Part shown: piece after piece, positions 8,345-17,059 of the stretch
Position numbering within the stretch: the first letter of the stretch is position 1
Layout of the letters: every line of letters starts with the position of its first letter
Origin: Mesoflavibacter sp037029465
GTDB taxonomy: Bacteria > Bacteroidota > Bacteroidia > Flavobacteriales > Flavobacteriaceae
NCBI RefSeq assembly: GCF_037029465.1
Contig: NZ_JAYMEM010000028.1
Span: forward strand, 1 to 64,000
Direction of reading: 5' to 3'
DNA length: 64,000 nucleotides
Position numbers and translations under genes: made by a program
Notes under the pieces: generated by a model
What the model was told of the DNA's origin: nothing
The model's input: only the letters and a program-made list of their open reading frames with translations
Database searches by the model: none

Positions 8345-9331
8345 TTATAAAGCATAATTTAAATACAAAGAAAACCGTTGTTTTGAAGTAACATTACCAC
8401 CAAACATATCTTGGCTAATTGGTAAAGTTAAACTAGTACCAATAATATAGTTTTTAAATGCTATTTCTGTACCAAGAGATGAATTAATAATATACCCATC
8501 TGTCTCGTTTAACTTCTCATTATATTGAGTGATTTTTTCAAAATGATCACCAGATACACCTAAAAAGGGCATAAAATTAATTTTAGTTGTTTTTAAAACA
8601 GTATAAAAATTTGCTGAATAACTAATTTGATTACCAAACTGATAATCGTTTTTATTTTCTCCTTTAAGATAATAACTTAGTAGAGTATTTACACCTATTT
8701 TATTTCCTCCATAATTATATCCTAAAGAAAATATACCATCCAAACTACCTGTTCCTACCTGAAAACCTGGGTTAATATTATCTGTAAGTCGTTGCTCAAA
8801 CTTACCTGTTGGTAACTTTGCACCTAATCCTATCTGTATACTGTGACCAGAAGGTTGTTTTTGATTATTAAAGTTAATAGTTCTTTCATCTTCTTTTTTA
8901 TAAAAAATAAATTTATACCAACCTATAAGACTAGCATCACCAATACCATTTATACTTTCTTCAGTATTGTTAAAATCCCTATTTAAATGCTGATAAGGTA
9001 AATTAGCACTCAAATAAAAATTTTTATTTATAGGAATTTGAGCCCATAACTGATAAGTATTAAAATTTTCTTTACTTATTGGTGAATTATCAAAAATACC
9101 ATTCTTAGACTCAAAGTTTTGGTAAATATATCTTACACCTATAAAATTAGAATTACTTAATGTACCAAAACCAAAACTACCACTGCTTGTAGCACAACCA
9201 CATAAATCACATAATACTTTAAAATAAGAATCATGTTTACATGGGTTAGTATTATTAGCTAAACTACCAGTTATATTAAAGCTTAAAAAAAATAATACAC
9301 AATAGGTTTTAATATTCTGAAAAACGTTCAT
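8345..9331 (-). CDS. Predicted outer-membrane beta-barrel protein of the MbnP/MbnH cluster
   Basis: The protein has 328 residues and a signal peptide. A Cys cluster follows shortly after (CKHDSYFKVLCDLCGCA, ~residues 31-47). The rest is alternating aromatic strands ending in an aromatic-rich C-terminal strand (FSLYLNYAL), typical of transporter-like outer-membrane barrels. Its start overlaps the peroxidase gene by 23 bp, so the two are co-translated. The Cys cluster near the mature N-terminus suggests metal handling. The exact family is not certain. Confidence 0.7.
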   Translation of the reverse strand: MNVFQNIKTYCVLFFLSFNITGSLANNTNPCKHDSYFKVLCDLCGCATSSGSFGFGTLSNSNFIGVRYIYQNFESKNGIFDNSPISKENFNTYQLWAQIPINKNFYLSANLPYQHLNRDFNNTEESINGIGDASLIGWYKFIFYKKEDERTINFNNQKQPSGHSIQIGLGAKLPTGKFEQRLTDNINPGFQVGTGSLDGIFSLGYNYGGNKIGVNTLLSYYLKGENKNDYQFGNQISYSANFYTVLKTTKINFMPFLGVSGDHFEKITQYNEKLNETDGYIINSSLGTEIAFKNYIIGTSLTLPISQDMFGGNVTSKQRFSLYLNYAL

Positions 9332-10355
9332 CTTCTAAAAATTGATTATCTGTTAGTGTTTTTAAAAAAGCTATTAGGCTTTCTTTTTCATAATCGCTTA
9401 AAGTAATACCAAAAGTACCATCTTCTCTTAGCAAACTACTATCTACATTACCGTTATCTACCATTCCAGAATCATAAAAATCTAAAACCACTTGTAATGT
9501 ATTAAATCTACCATCATGCATGTATGGATAGCTAACCTCTACATTACGTAAGCTAGGCACTTTAAACTTGTATAAATCATTAGGGTTTTCTAAAACGTTG
9601 TATCGCCCTTTATCATTTAATTGCGGATCAATTGGTAAACCTGTATTTCTAAAACTTTGATCAGAAAACAAATCTGTTGCGTGGCAACTTGCACATTTAT
9701 TTTGAAAGGTATTTAATCCATCTAACTCAATATTTGATAGGGTTATATTATCTTCATTTCTTATATATTTATCATACTTAGAATTAGAAGAAATCATCAT
9801 TATCATAAACTGAGATAAGGCTTTAAGCATGTTCTCCGTATTAACTTCTCCTCCATTAAAAGCTATATCAAATTGCTCTTGATAATATGGATCTTGTTTT
9901 AATTTGTTTATTACATTACTTAAGATTTCACCCATTTCTAATTCGCTAGTTATAGGAATTATAGGTTGTAAATCTAAATGAGAAGCTGCTCCATCCCACA
10001 TAAAAGAATTTTGAAATGCTAAATTTTGTATTGGTTGCGCATTTCTAAACCCTATACCTCCATTAACACCATGACTTAAATTGTGTCCGTGATGCGTAAA
10101 TGCAAATGCTTGCTCATGACAAAAAGCACAAGGAATAGAGTTGTTTGAAGATAATCTACCGTCGTAAAACAATTTTTTACCAAGCTCAAAACCAGCATCT
10201 GTTACAGGATTATTTTCTAAATCATATTCTAAATCTGGAAAATTATCCGGTACCTCAACTATTAGAGGTACCGGAATATATTTTCCTGTGTCTTCAGAAT
10301 TTGAACAGGATAAGCATAACAATAATGTAAGTAAACTGTAAATTGAAATTTTCAT
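9309..10355 (-). CDS. Di-haem cytochrome c peroxidase-like lipoprotein (MbnH-like)
   Basis: The protein has 348 residues. It begins with a lipoprotein signal (LLLCLSC, Cys17) and has two covalent haem sites: Cys76-x-x-Cys79-His80 and Cys221-x-x-Cys224-His225. The C-terminal PSLRNVEVSYPYMHDGRF segment is typical of the CcpA/MauG superfamily. Paired with an MbnP-like gene just upstream, it is best read as an MbnH-type enzyme. In characterised systems that enzyme oxidises a Trp of MbnP to kynurenine to create a copper site. Ordinary peroxidase activity remains possible. Confidence 0.85.
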   Translation of the reverse strand: MKISIYSLLTLLLCLSCSNSEDTGKYIPVPLIVEVPDNFPDLEYDLENNPVTDAGFELGKKLFYDGRLSSNNSIPCAFCHEQAFAFTHHGHNLSHGVNGGIGFRNAQPIQNLAFQNSFMWDGAASHLDLQPIIPITSELEMGEILSNVINKLKQDPYYQEQFDIAFNGGEVNTENMLKALSQFMIMMISSNSKYDKYIRNEDNITLSNIELDGLNTFQNKCASCHATDLFSDQSFRNTGLPIDPQLNDKGRYNVLENPNDLYKFKVPSLRNVEVSYPYMHDGRFNTLQVVLDFYDSGMVDNGNVDSSLLREDGTFGITLSDYEKESLIAFLKTLTDNQFLEDERFSEY

Positions 10356-10376
10356 TTTACTTATACTTATTAATTA

Positions 10377-11168
10377 TTATTCATTATGTACATGATGTAT
10401 ACTAAACATAGACTGAATATTAGATGCTATTACAGGTGTTGTGTTTGCATCTGTATGAACTTGATTATACCCATCTGCTATATTTATTCCATCAAATATT
10501 TTAAGAATATCTGCTTTGATGTGTATTTGAGGCGTTTTGTTATCACGTACTAAAACAGTATTAGGTAATGGTAAGGTTACTTCTTTATAGTTATCTAAAG
10601 ACGTACCAACACTTCCCATGTGTATGTTTAATGCATCATCTGTGATTGTACTAGTAGAATATGTACCGTCTAACCTTATAAATCTATAACCAGTTGCCCA
10701 GCTCCACATCATACCTTTGTCAGATGCATAGTCTAAAAAATCTCCTTGTCCGTCTGCACCTAAGGCAAAACGATCTTGGTCTATACCTACACCAAAGGTA
10801 ACAGATACGTAATTTGCTGCATCTATATTAGTCAGGTTTAACCATATTTCACCTGCATTATTACCGTCTGCCTCATCTACAATAAATGCATTATCTTCTG
10901 TTGGATACATAAAATCATTACCATCTGAATCTGTTAATCTAACATTACTAATAATATACTTTAATGAAGATATTTTAAAAGACTCGCCGTTAGACTTATT
11001 GTAAGATGTACCAAAAATAAAGTCTTGATCACCAACACCGTTATCAAACTTTAATACAACTTCTCCTGTTTGTCCTGTTAAATCTTCTAGGGTGTTATCA
11101 TCGTCTGAAGAGCACGATAAAATTGTTGCGCATAAAGATAGCGCAAATAAATATTTTAAAAATTTCAT
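10377..11168 (-). CDS. MbnP-family lipoprotein, probable copper binding
   Basis: The protein has 263 residues with a lipobox at TILSC (Cys19), so it is anchored in the outer envelope. The GMMWSWATGYRF segment (Trp155, Trp157, Tyr161) is the conserved MbnP-type core, and the region contains several His residues near the C-terminus (HIHADI-like and SIHHVHNE). MbnP proteins bind copper after a Trp is converted to kynurenine by the partner MbnH. Apart from the lipobox Cys and one signal-peptide Cys there are no cysteines, unlike the four-Cys branch. The gene lies 22 bp upstream of the peroxidase in the same operon. Confidence 0.8.
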   Translation of the reverse strand: MKFLKYLFALSLCATILSCSSDDDNTLEDLTGQTGEVVLKFDNGVGDQDFIFGTSYNKSNGESFKISSLKYIISNVRLTDSDGNDFMYPTEDNAFIVDEADGNNAGEIWLNLTNIDAANYVSVTFGVGIDQDRFALGADGQGDFLDYASDKGMMWSWATGYRFIRLDGTYSTSTITDDALNIHMGSVGTSLDNYKEVTLPLPNTVLVRDNKTPQIHIKADILKIFDGINIADGYNQVHTDANTTPVIASNIQSMFSIHHVHNE

Positions 11169-11223
11169 TTGTGTTTTTATTTAATAGTTAATTACTTAAT
11201 TAGTTGTGTTTTGTATGTAACTA

Positions 11224-11595
11224 TTAAATAATTGGCGGTTTAAAAACACTGTCCTTTACATCAAGTCGATATAAAGAGTTTGGAAAGAGATCTTTTTGTA
11301 ATTCTAAGATTTCAATTGAAGTTAAATCAATTTCAGAAACTTTATGAAAAAAAACAGGTATAAATGTTTCTGAAAGTACTTTAATATTATCTTTTGAAGT
11401 TTTATCACTTGTAGCTTGTAATTGTTTTGCTAAATGACACTTACCATTACAAGATAATTGTGGTTTATCTGTATTTACACAGTAGGTTTCGATAATATAA
11501 TCTATGTTAAACGCGTAATAAGAATAGTTGACAATACTAAAAATTGGTCTTATTATAAAGGTTAAGATTATAAAATATGTGTAAAATAATTTCAA
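11224..11595 (-). CDS. Small membrane-anchored protein with Cys motif, copper-cluster associated
   Basis: The protein has 123 residues with one N-terminal hydrophobic segment (~residues 5-25). Three cysteines follow at CVNT...LSCNGKCHL, a Cys-x3-Cys-His arrangement suited to a metal ion. The C-terminus is short and ends in a proline motif (KPPII). Short proteins of this shape are common in Bacteroidota beside metal-uptake genes. It heads the reverse-strand MbnP/MbnH cluster. A specific function is not known. Confidence 0.65.
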   Translation of the reverse strand: MKLFYTYFIILTFIIRPIFSIVNYSYYAFNIDYIIETYCVNTDKPQLSCNGKCHLAKQLQATSDKTSKDNIKVLSETFIPVFFHKVSEIDLTSIEILELQKDLFPNSLYRLDVKDSVFKPPII

Positions 11596-11647
11596 TAGTA
11601 AAAATTAATTTGAGCGCAAAAATAATAGAAATTTCTGACATCAAACC

Positions 11648-11677
11648 AAAAAAAGCGACTTTATAAGTCGCTTTTTT
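11648..11677. terminator. Intrinsic terminator
   Basis: AAAGCGACTT / AAGTCGCTTT hairpin with flanking A and T runs. Its arms are identical to those of the terminator at 8317-8342. It lies downstream of the reverse-strand gene at 11682. Confidence 0.75.
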
Positions 11678-11681
11678 CTAT

Positions 11682-11879
11682 TTAAGGATTAAGATAAATT
11701 AAACATTGATTTAGTTTTGGGTTTTGCTTTACTAAAGAGTCTATAAATACTTTAAGCTCTTCAATTTCGTAAGGTAACAAACGCTCTAAAGCTTTTTGTA
11801 CCTCTCTGCAAAACAACGTGGTGTCAAAACTAACTTTTTGAAGTACAGTTTTGGTGTACTCAAACATTGCTCTTGCCAT
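11682..11879 (-). CDS. Conserved small protein, unknown function
   Basis: The protein has 65 residues, is mostly helical and contains two Cys residues. It starts MARAMFEYTKTVLQ and is compatible with a short cytosolic coiled or helical-bundle protein. It sits alone between two terminator-bounded units. I believe similar short proteins recur in Flavobacteriaceae, but no function can be assigned. Confidence 0.6.
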   Translation of the reverse strand: MARAMFEYTKTVLQKVSFDTTLFCREVQKALERLLPYEIEELKVFIDSLVKQNPKLNQCLIYLNP

Positions 11880-12024
11880 AATTAATTTTAAGTTTTAGTT
11901 AATTAAAGGTAATGTTTTTTTATAGGCGAACGGTTTAAAATTACAGATTAAATGTAACAAAAAAATTGTTTCAAAATTAAAAACCAACGAATTTTAACAG
12001 TTAAAAAGACGTTAAAAAAGTCTT

Positions 12025-12822
12025 TTAAAACCTATTATCGCCACCAATAATATCTCCTAAACCGCCTAAAATACTACCTTCGCCTTTATCTTTTCCTCCG
12101 CGTGGTAAACTTGCTAAAACACGACCTGCTAACCTACTAAATGGTAATGATTGTATATAAACTACACCTGGACCTTTTAAGGTTGCAAAAAATAAACCTT
12201 CACCACCAAAAATGGTGTTTTTTATACCACCAACAAACTCAATATCATAATCTACATCTTGTGTAAAACCGACTATACATCCAGTATCCACTCTTAATGT
12301 TTCACCTGGTTGCAATACTTTTCTAGCTAAAGTTCCGCCAGCATGAACAAACGCCATTCCATCACCTTCTAACTTTTGCATAATAAAACCTTCACCACCA
12401 AAAAGTCCGCGTCCTAAACGCTTAGAAAACTCAATACCAACACTAACGCCTTTTGCTGCGCATAAAAAGGCATCTTTCTGACAAATAAACTTACCGCGGT
12501 ACTCCATTAAATCGATAGGTACAATTTTTCCTGGGTAAGGTGATGCAAAACTAACATTGCGTTTACCATGTAAAACATTATAAAATGCTGTCATGAACAA
12601 ACTTTCTCCTGTTAACAAGCGTTTTCCTGCACCAAATACTTTACCTAAAAAGCCTTGATCTTTTTGAGATCCATCTCCAAAAATGGTTTCCATTTTTATT
12701 CCATCATCCATCATCATGAAGCTGCCTGCTTCTGCTATAACACCTTCGTTTGGGTCTAGTTCTATTTCTACATACTGCATTTCTTCTCCGTAAATGCGGT
12801 AGTCTATTTCATGTGAATTCAT
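12025..12822 (-). CDS. TIGR00266 / AIM24-family protein
   Basis: The protein has 265 residues. It shows the family layout of three related beta-rich repeats, an N-terminal segment with EAGSFMMMDDGI, and the repeated glycine motifs FGGEGF and FGGEGLFF followed by QSLPFSRLAGR. Members form trimeric beta-prism structures related to tryptophan-RNA-binding-attenuation-protein-like folds. The biological role is unknown. The C-terminal Gly/Asp-rich tail (GGKDKGEG) is typical. Confidence 0.88.
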   Translation of the reverse strand: MNSHEIDYRIYGEEMQYVEIELDPNEGVIAEAGSFMMMDDGIKMETIFGDGSQKDQGFLGKVFGAGKRLLTGESLFMTAFYNVLHGKRNVSFASPYPGKIVPIDLMEYRGKFICQKDAFLCAAKGVSVGIEFSKRLGRGLFGGEGFIMQKLEGDGMAFVHAGGTLARKVLQPGETLRVDTGCIVGFTQDVDYDIEFVGGIKNTIFGGEGLFFATLKGPGVVYIQSLPFSRLAGRVLASLPRGGKDKGEGSILGGLGDIIGGDNRF

Positions 12823-12882
12823 AGTTTTTTGATTTAATGATTAACAGCTATTGGTTGTAAGATTTGTAAAAATGTTACAATG

Positions 12883-13341
12883 TTATTTTGACTTTAATTT
12901 AATAGACCATTCAAAATCAAAAGTAGAAACCACTACTCCATCTTGATTTACACCTTGAGATTGCATCCAAACGGTTTGACCTTCGCCAGTTTTTATAGTT
13001 TGCGCTATAGCCTGATCTATTTTATTGCCATCATTACACGTAAAAGTTATTTTTCCTGTTGCTTTTTTAGTAAAAACTGCTTTGTTAGTAGTCACTAACA
13101 TTGATATTTTTTGACCACTTTCTTGAATTTTTGCAATAACCAATGCGCCTGTAGAAAACTCTGCAGCCATACCTTGTACTGCCCAAAACATTGATTTAAA
13201 AGGGTTTTGATTAATCCATTTATGTTTTACTGTTACCTCACAACTTTGGTCAGAGATTGACTTTGTCCTTACACCACAAATATAGGCAGATGGCAGTTTA
13301 AACATTGTATAAGTATTTAGTTTGCTTGGTGTTAACTTCAT
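12883..13341 (-). CDS. DUF4442 hotdog-fold protein
   Basis: The preferred start is the ATG at 13341 (MKLTPSKLNTYTMFKLPSAY), giving 152 residues. An upstream in-frame ATG at 13371 would only add a Lys/Asn-rich stub. The sequence has the hotdog-fold signature of thioesterase-like DUF4442 proteins (NPFKSMFWAVQGMAAEFSTG), so a role in acyl-CoA or acyl-carrier metabolism is possible but unproven. It is the last clear chromosomal gene before the prophage. Confidence 0.8.
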   Translation of the reverse strand: MKLTPSKLNTYTMFKLPSAYICGVRTKSISDQSCEVTVKHKWINQNPFKSMFWAVQGMAAEFSTGALVIAKIQESGQKISMLVTTNKAVFTKKATGKITFTCNDGNKIDQAIAQTIKTGEGQTVWMQSQGVNQDGVVVSTFDFEWSIKLKSK

Positions 13342-13560
13342 AATATTATTTTTGGGTTTTTTACCCCCCAAAAAACGATTTTTCCTAAAAAAGAATTTCA
13401 GAAAAAAGCGTAAAAGCTTTTGTTTATAGGCTTTGAGAGGATTTTATTTGTTTTTTTATGATTTATACGAAATGTCTCTTTATAGCTATTTAGCGCTATT
13501 TCTGTGCTATTTTAAACACGATTTAAATATAGTTTAAATATTATAGAGTTACAATGCTTG

Positions 13561-13587
13561 AAAACCCTTTATTTTAAAGGGCTTTTT
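13561..13587. terminator. Possible intrinsic terminator
   Basis: AAAACCCTTT, a short loop and AAAGGGC followed by TTTTTT. No gene immediately upstream is visible, so the transcript it stops is unknown. Confidence 0.5.
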
Positions 13588-13673
13588 TGTTGGTAAAGTC
13601 TTTATAATATCGCTTTTAATAGATGATTTTTTAGAAGAAAGTGTACTTTTAAAAAGATCGTATTTATTTTTAT

Positions 13674-13709
13674 GGGTGTACCAATGGGTGTACTATTGGG
13701 TGAACTTTA
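13674..13709 (+). repeat. Three tandem 12-bp GGGTGTAC repeats
   Basis: GGGTGTACCAAT, GGGTGTACTATT and GGGTGAAC follow one another with a 12-bp period. They could be recombinase or regulator binding sites, or a remnant of another integration. Which side of the prophage boundary they belong to is unresolved. Confidence 0.5.
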
Positions 13710-13770
13710 TAATGTAGTAATGTTGCTTGTATTAATACCTGAAATGCATTAAAAAGTATATTAATAAATA

Positions 13771-13810
13771 AAAAACAGCATTTACAAATAGGTGTAATGC
13801 TGTTTTTTTT
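13771..13810. terminator. Terminator of the prophage repressor gene
   Basis: ACAGCATTTACA and TGTAATGCTGT pair around a short loop, with A and T runs on either side. It lies just downstream of the reverse-strand repressor stop and could also block read-through into the prophage from the left. Confidence 0.75.
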
Positions 13811-13849
13811 AATCAAATAATATCTAATTGCTTGAAAACAAATGATTTA

Positions 13850-14626
13850 CTAAAATGTTCTTTTTATTACTTTAAATATTTGTCTAACATCGTTCAAATT
13901 AATTGTAAAATCTGCGTGCTGTGGCAAACCACTTCTAGAAGAGCAAACTATATCTCCAGTTTCCTTATTAAATGCCTTTATATCCTTAAATAGTACAGTT
14001 GACTTATGTATTATAACCCAGCCATAAGGACTATCTCTAAATCCATCTTTCCAATGGTGCTGTGCTAATTCTCTAACTAATAATTCTGATCCTTCAGGTG
14101 TATCATTTATACCTCCACCATTCATACTATCTCCCTCAACTTCAAAACACATATACTTACCTCTTCCTAAATGATCAACTGTAAATGATATCTCCTCAAG
14201 CTCTTCTAAAAAATCTGTATTTTGATAATCTGTTAAATATGATCCAAATGCTCTCACTGGTAACTTCTTTACATAAATTTTAAACTTACCATTGTTAAGT
14301 TCTTTAAATTGATTTCCATTTTTATTTGATAAAACCTCTCTGTCTTTAGTTCTATAAGTTACTGCAGCTTCATTTATAGAATTTGTTAGATCCTCTAAAA
14401 ACATATTTCCTTCTCCATTCATTAACCAGGAAGGATTGACTTTACTAAATCTATTTAGTAGTCCTTTTATTGGTTTTATACCTGCATCCGTTCTTCCTTT
14501 ACATATTTCTGTAATGCTAGACGTGCTTACTTTAATCTCTCGTGCAAATTCTGATGTAGAGCTTATAACACCCTCATTTATAAGGTGATTATACACTTCT
14601 AAAAAGCGCTTAGTAATATCATTCAT
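13850..14626 (-). CDS. Prophage repressor, XRE helix-turn-helix plus S24 (LexA/CI-like) peptidase domain
   Basis: The protein has 258 residues. Residues ~20-70 form an XRE-type helix-turn-helix (SEFAREIKVSTSSITEICKG). The C-terminal half is an S24 domain with GDSM (Ser167) and a downstream Lys (Lys208 or Lys214) positioned for a Ser-Lys dyad. This predicts a dimeric lysogeny repressor that self-cleaves under DNA damage. Phage Mu's own repressor is not of this type, so induction here may be SOS-linked as in lambda. It is transcribed away from the early operon across a shared operator region. Confidence 0.88.
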   Translation of the reverse strand: MNDITKRFLEVYNHLINEGVISSTSEFAREIKVSTSSITEICKGRTDAGIKPIKGLLNRFSKVNPSWLMNGEGNMFLEDLTNSINEAAVTYRTKDREVLSNKNGNQFKELNNGKFKIYVKKLPVRAFGSYLTDYQNTDFLEELEEISFTVDHLGRGKYMCFEVEGDSMNGGGINDTPEGSELLVRELAQHHWKDGFRDSPYGWVIIHKSTVLFKDIKAFNKETGDIVCSSRSGLPQHADFTINLNDVRQIFKVIKRTF

Positions 14627-14639
14627 AATTGATTATTTT

Positions 14640-14712
14640 ACATTTTTTTGTATAAATTATTTTGTATATACATTTTTCTGTATATATTTGTCCTGTACAA
14701 AAGACAAAATAA
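14640..14712 (+). promoter_or_regulatory. Early promoter and repeated operator sequences
   Basis: A Bacteroidota-type promoter is visible: TTTG at 14661-14664, an 18-bp spacer and TATATTTG at 14683-14690. It overlaps iterated TTTTGTATA / TGTATATACA half-sites (14648-14656, 14660-14671, 14679-14686) and a TGTCCTGTACAAAAGACA palindrome-like stretch. This is where the divergent repressor and the Cro-like protein would be expected to bind. The layout gives repressor control of the transposition operon. Confidence 0.65.
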
Positions 14713-14715
14713 GCA

Positions 14716-14946
14716 ATGCGCAAACCTACGAAAAAAAGAAACAATTACAATGAGGATATCCTTATAAAACTTCAACAGATGTACGGTTATAGCAAAGATT
14801 ACATTAGAAAATGTTTGCGAGATGATCGTGTTGGCATCATGCCAGATAAGATAAAAAAGTCTTATAAGGAACTCGAAAATGCAGCAAAAAAAGCTATACA
14901 GAACGCTGTAAGTGACGAACAGAATGCTGTAAAAAACAATCAATAA
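14716..14946 (+). CDS. Small Cro/Ner-like putative DNA-binding protein
   Basis: The protein has 76 residues with a basic N-terminus (MRKPTKKRN) and a predicted helix-turn-helix-like stretch (LQQMYGYSKDYIRKCLRDD). The tail is charged. It is the first gene of the early operon, in the position of Mu ner, and its stop is 4 bp before the transposase start. A role as second regulator of the early promoter is inferred from position and shape. Confidence 0.6.
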   Translation: MRKPTKKRNNYNEDILIKLQQMYGYSKDYIRKCLRDDRVGIMPDKIKKSYKELENAAKKAIQNAVSDEQNAVKNNQ

Positions 14947-14950
14947 TAAC

Positions 14951-17044
14951 ATGGAAAAATCTAATCCGTATGAATATTATGACAATAAGCTTGGTGTAAA
15001 AGTTAAGTTTCTGATTTCAAACAGAAATAAATCACCTGAAAGTTTATGTCTTATGACCTATCGCTCTTTAAAAAAGAGAATGGATAGCTCTACGTGTTGC
15101 GAAAAGCAATTACGCAGAGGATCATTAGGACAGGATGCTCTTATTTTATTTTCTTCATTATCTCAAGAATGGAAAGATGCAATTGCTATAAAATTTGGCA
15201 AACCAAAAGCTGAAATCAAGAAAAGCTGGTTTGCAGATCACTACATAGCAGATCGTGAAGCTTTCGATTTCTTTGTTGCTTACAGATATGGTGACAAAAA
15301 CAATGAGAAGCTAGATTTAAAATACGTAGAGCAATACACGTTTAATGCTTCAGTATTAAATACAGTTCTAGAAATTAAGAAAAACCGCAAAGCATATGCT
15401 AAAGCACTTGGTGGTGTACGTATTGATATTTGGGACTCACTAAGCAAAGATGTAAATGCATTTCGTGAAGTAGATCACAACCTACCAACTACAAAAGATG
15501 GTTTAAGACGTAAAGCTACCAAATATGCAAAAGAAGGTTACATCACATTAGTCTCAGGTAAGCTTAAAAATAACAACGCCAAAAAAGTGTCAAGCAAAGA
15601 GCAGGAAGCTTTACTGGATGAACTGTTAGCAAAACACACCAATCTTGATAACCAATTAATATCTGAGATATACAATACAGTAGCTGATCAATTAGGATGG
15701 GAAAAGATAACAGCGCCAACTGTAGCCAACCGCAAAAAGAAAAGCAAACTAGTTACTTATGCAGGTAGACAAGGTGCAAGTGCATTATCAAATAATATGT
15801 TGATGCAAAACAAACGTAAAGCACCAAGTACACCAATGTTATACTGGACTTTAGATGGTTGGGATGTAGAGCTTCTATACCAGGAAACTACAACCGATAA
15901 AAAAGGTAATAGCGTTACAACTTACCACAACAGGCTTACAGTTGTAATAGTGTTGGATCCTTACAACAAATATCCTGTAGGATATGCGATTGACACGCAT
16001 GAGACACCTGCTTTAATAAAAAGAGCATTACAAAACGCAATGCAATACACTAAGCAGACATTAGGAGATCTGTACATGCCTTATCAGATACAAAGTGACC
16101 GTTACAGTATTAAAAAACTAACACCAATTTATCAAGCAGTTACAAAAAACTTTACGCCAGCGCAAGCTCGAAACGGTAAATCAAAGGTAATAGAGCCTTA
16201 CTTTAATTATATCAATAAAAAATACTGTAAGCTTTTAGATAACTGGTCAGGTCACAACGTAGATAGTGGCTCAAAAAGTCAACCAAATAGCGAGTATTTA
16301 AACAAAATAAAAAAGAACTTTCCTGACAAAGCAGGATGTATCGCTCAAATAGAGTCAATTATTAAAGCAGAACGCAATAAGAAAGCTTTAGACTACTCAA
16401 GTAATTGGTTAAACACAAAAGAGGAGTTTAAATCAATAATGCCATTAGAAAACTATCTGTTAACCTTTGGAAGCAATACAGGCATGACTAATAAGCTAAG
16501 AGGAGATGGTTTAAGACTTACAATACATGGTCAGCATCACTTTTACGATAGTTATGACATTGATTTTCGCCATAATTCACACTTAGACTGGAGTGTACAA
16601 TACGATGTTAATGATCTTGATACAGTACTTGCAGTATCTGCAGATGGTAAAAAACGCTTTTTACTAGAGCAAAAATACATACAACCTATGGCTCTTGCAG
16701 ATAGACAGCAAGGCGACTCGGACGAACTCAAGAAGATCAAAGACTTTAATAAATCAACGCATCAGATGATTATCGAGCAAAGAGCAGAAAACGCTCGCAT
16801 ACTTGAGCCATTAATGCAAAACCCAAAACTAGAGCAAACGTTAGCTAAACACTTACTTACAGATAGCTTAGGACAACATAAAAATCACAAGTCTAAAGAG
16901 CGTCTAGCGGTACAGCAAAAAGCCTCAAAACTTGAAGTTAAGCAGGCTAAAAAAGAAGCTAAAACAGAGCGTAAAAACTTCCTTAAAGAGCAGGAAGATT
17001 ACTATAAAAACAAAGTAGACATTAATCAATACTTAGACAACTAA
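14951..17044 (+). CDS. MuA-type DDE transposase
   Basis: The protein has 697 residues, close to the 663 of Mu MuA. The N-terminal ~280 residues should hold end- and enhancer-binding domains. A catalytic core follows with LDGWD (Asp302), QSDRY (Asp383) and a candidate Glu415 (KVIEPYF), though the D-E spacing is shorter than in MuA, so the Glu needs confirmation. The C-terminus is a long Lys/Glu-rich helix (residues ~640-690), the region that in MuA contacts MuB and ClpX. It would join the phage ends to target DNA. Confidence 0.88.
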   Translation: MEKSNPYEYYDNKLGVKVKFLISNRNKSPESLCLMTYRSLKKRMDSSTCCEKQLRRGSLGQDALILFSSLSQEWKDAIAIKFGKPKAEIKKSWFADHYIADREAFDFFVAYRYGDKNNEKLDLKYVEQYTFNASVLNTVLEIKKNRKAYAKALGGVRIDIWDSLSKDVNAFREVDHNLPTTKDGLRRKATKYAKEGYITLVSGKLKNNNAKKVSSKEQEALLDELLAKHTNLDNQLISEIYNTVADQLGWEKITAPTVANRKKKSKLVTYAGRQGASALSNNMLMQNKRKAPSTPMLYWTLDGWDVELLYQETTTDKKGNSVTTYHNRLTVVIVLDPYNKYPVGYAIDTHETPALIKRALQNAMQYTKQTLGDLYMPYQIQSDRYSIKKLTPIYQAVTKNFTPAQARNGKSKVIEPYFNYINKKYCKLLDNWSGHNVDSGSKSQPNSEYLNKIKKNFPDKAGCIAQIESIIKAERNKKALDYSSNWLNTKEEFKSIMPLENYLLTFGSNTGMTNKLRGDGLRLTIHGQHHFYDSYDIDFRHNSHLDWSVQYDVNDLDTVLAVSADGKKRFLLEQKYIQPMALADRQQGDSDELKKIKDFNKSTHQMIIEQRAENARILEPLMQNPKLEQTLAKHLLTDSLGQHKNHKSKERLAVQQKASKLEVKQAKKEAKTERKNFLKEQEDYYKNKVDINQYLDN

Positions 17045-17059
17045 ACTCAACAATTCCCA

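Larger units (their letters stand above)
13342..13849. other. Left junction region between chromosome and prophage
   Basis: No gene is visible in these 508 bp. The region contains a candidate transposase end motif (ACGAAATG, 13467-13474), a hairpin terminator, three tandem GGGTGTAC-type repeats and the terminator of the prophage repressor gene. The exact left end of the prophage could not be fixed. It lies somewhere from about 13447 to 13770. Confidence 0.5.

Noticed and set aside
13342..13849. Intact tRNA or integrase gene at the prophage left edge
   Set aside because: No cloverleaf could be drawn and no recombinase frame exists. The phage moves by DDE transposition and does not need one.
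14638..14952. 104-codon reverse frame covering the operator region and the Cro-like gene
   Set aside because: It overlaps the promoter/operator and a sensible forward gene, and the peptide is Phe/Leu/Ile/Tyr-rich nonsense.
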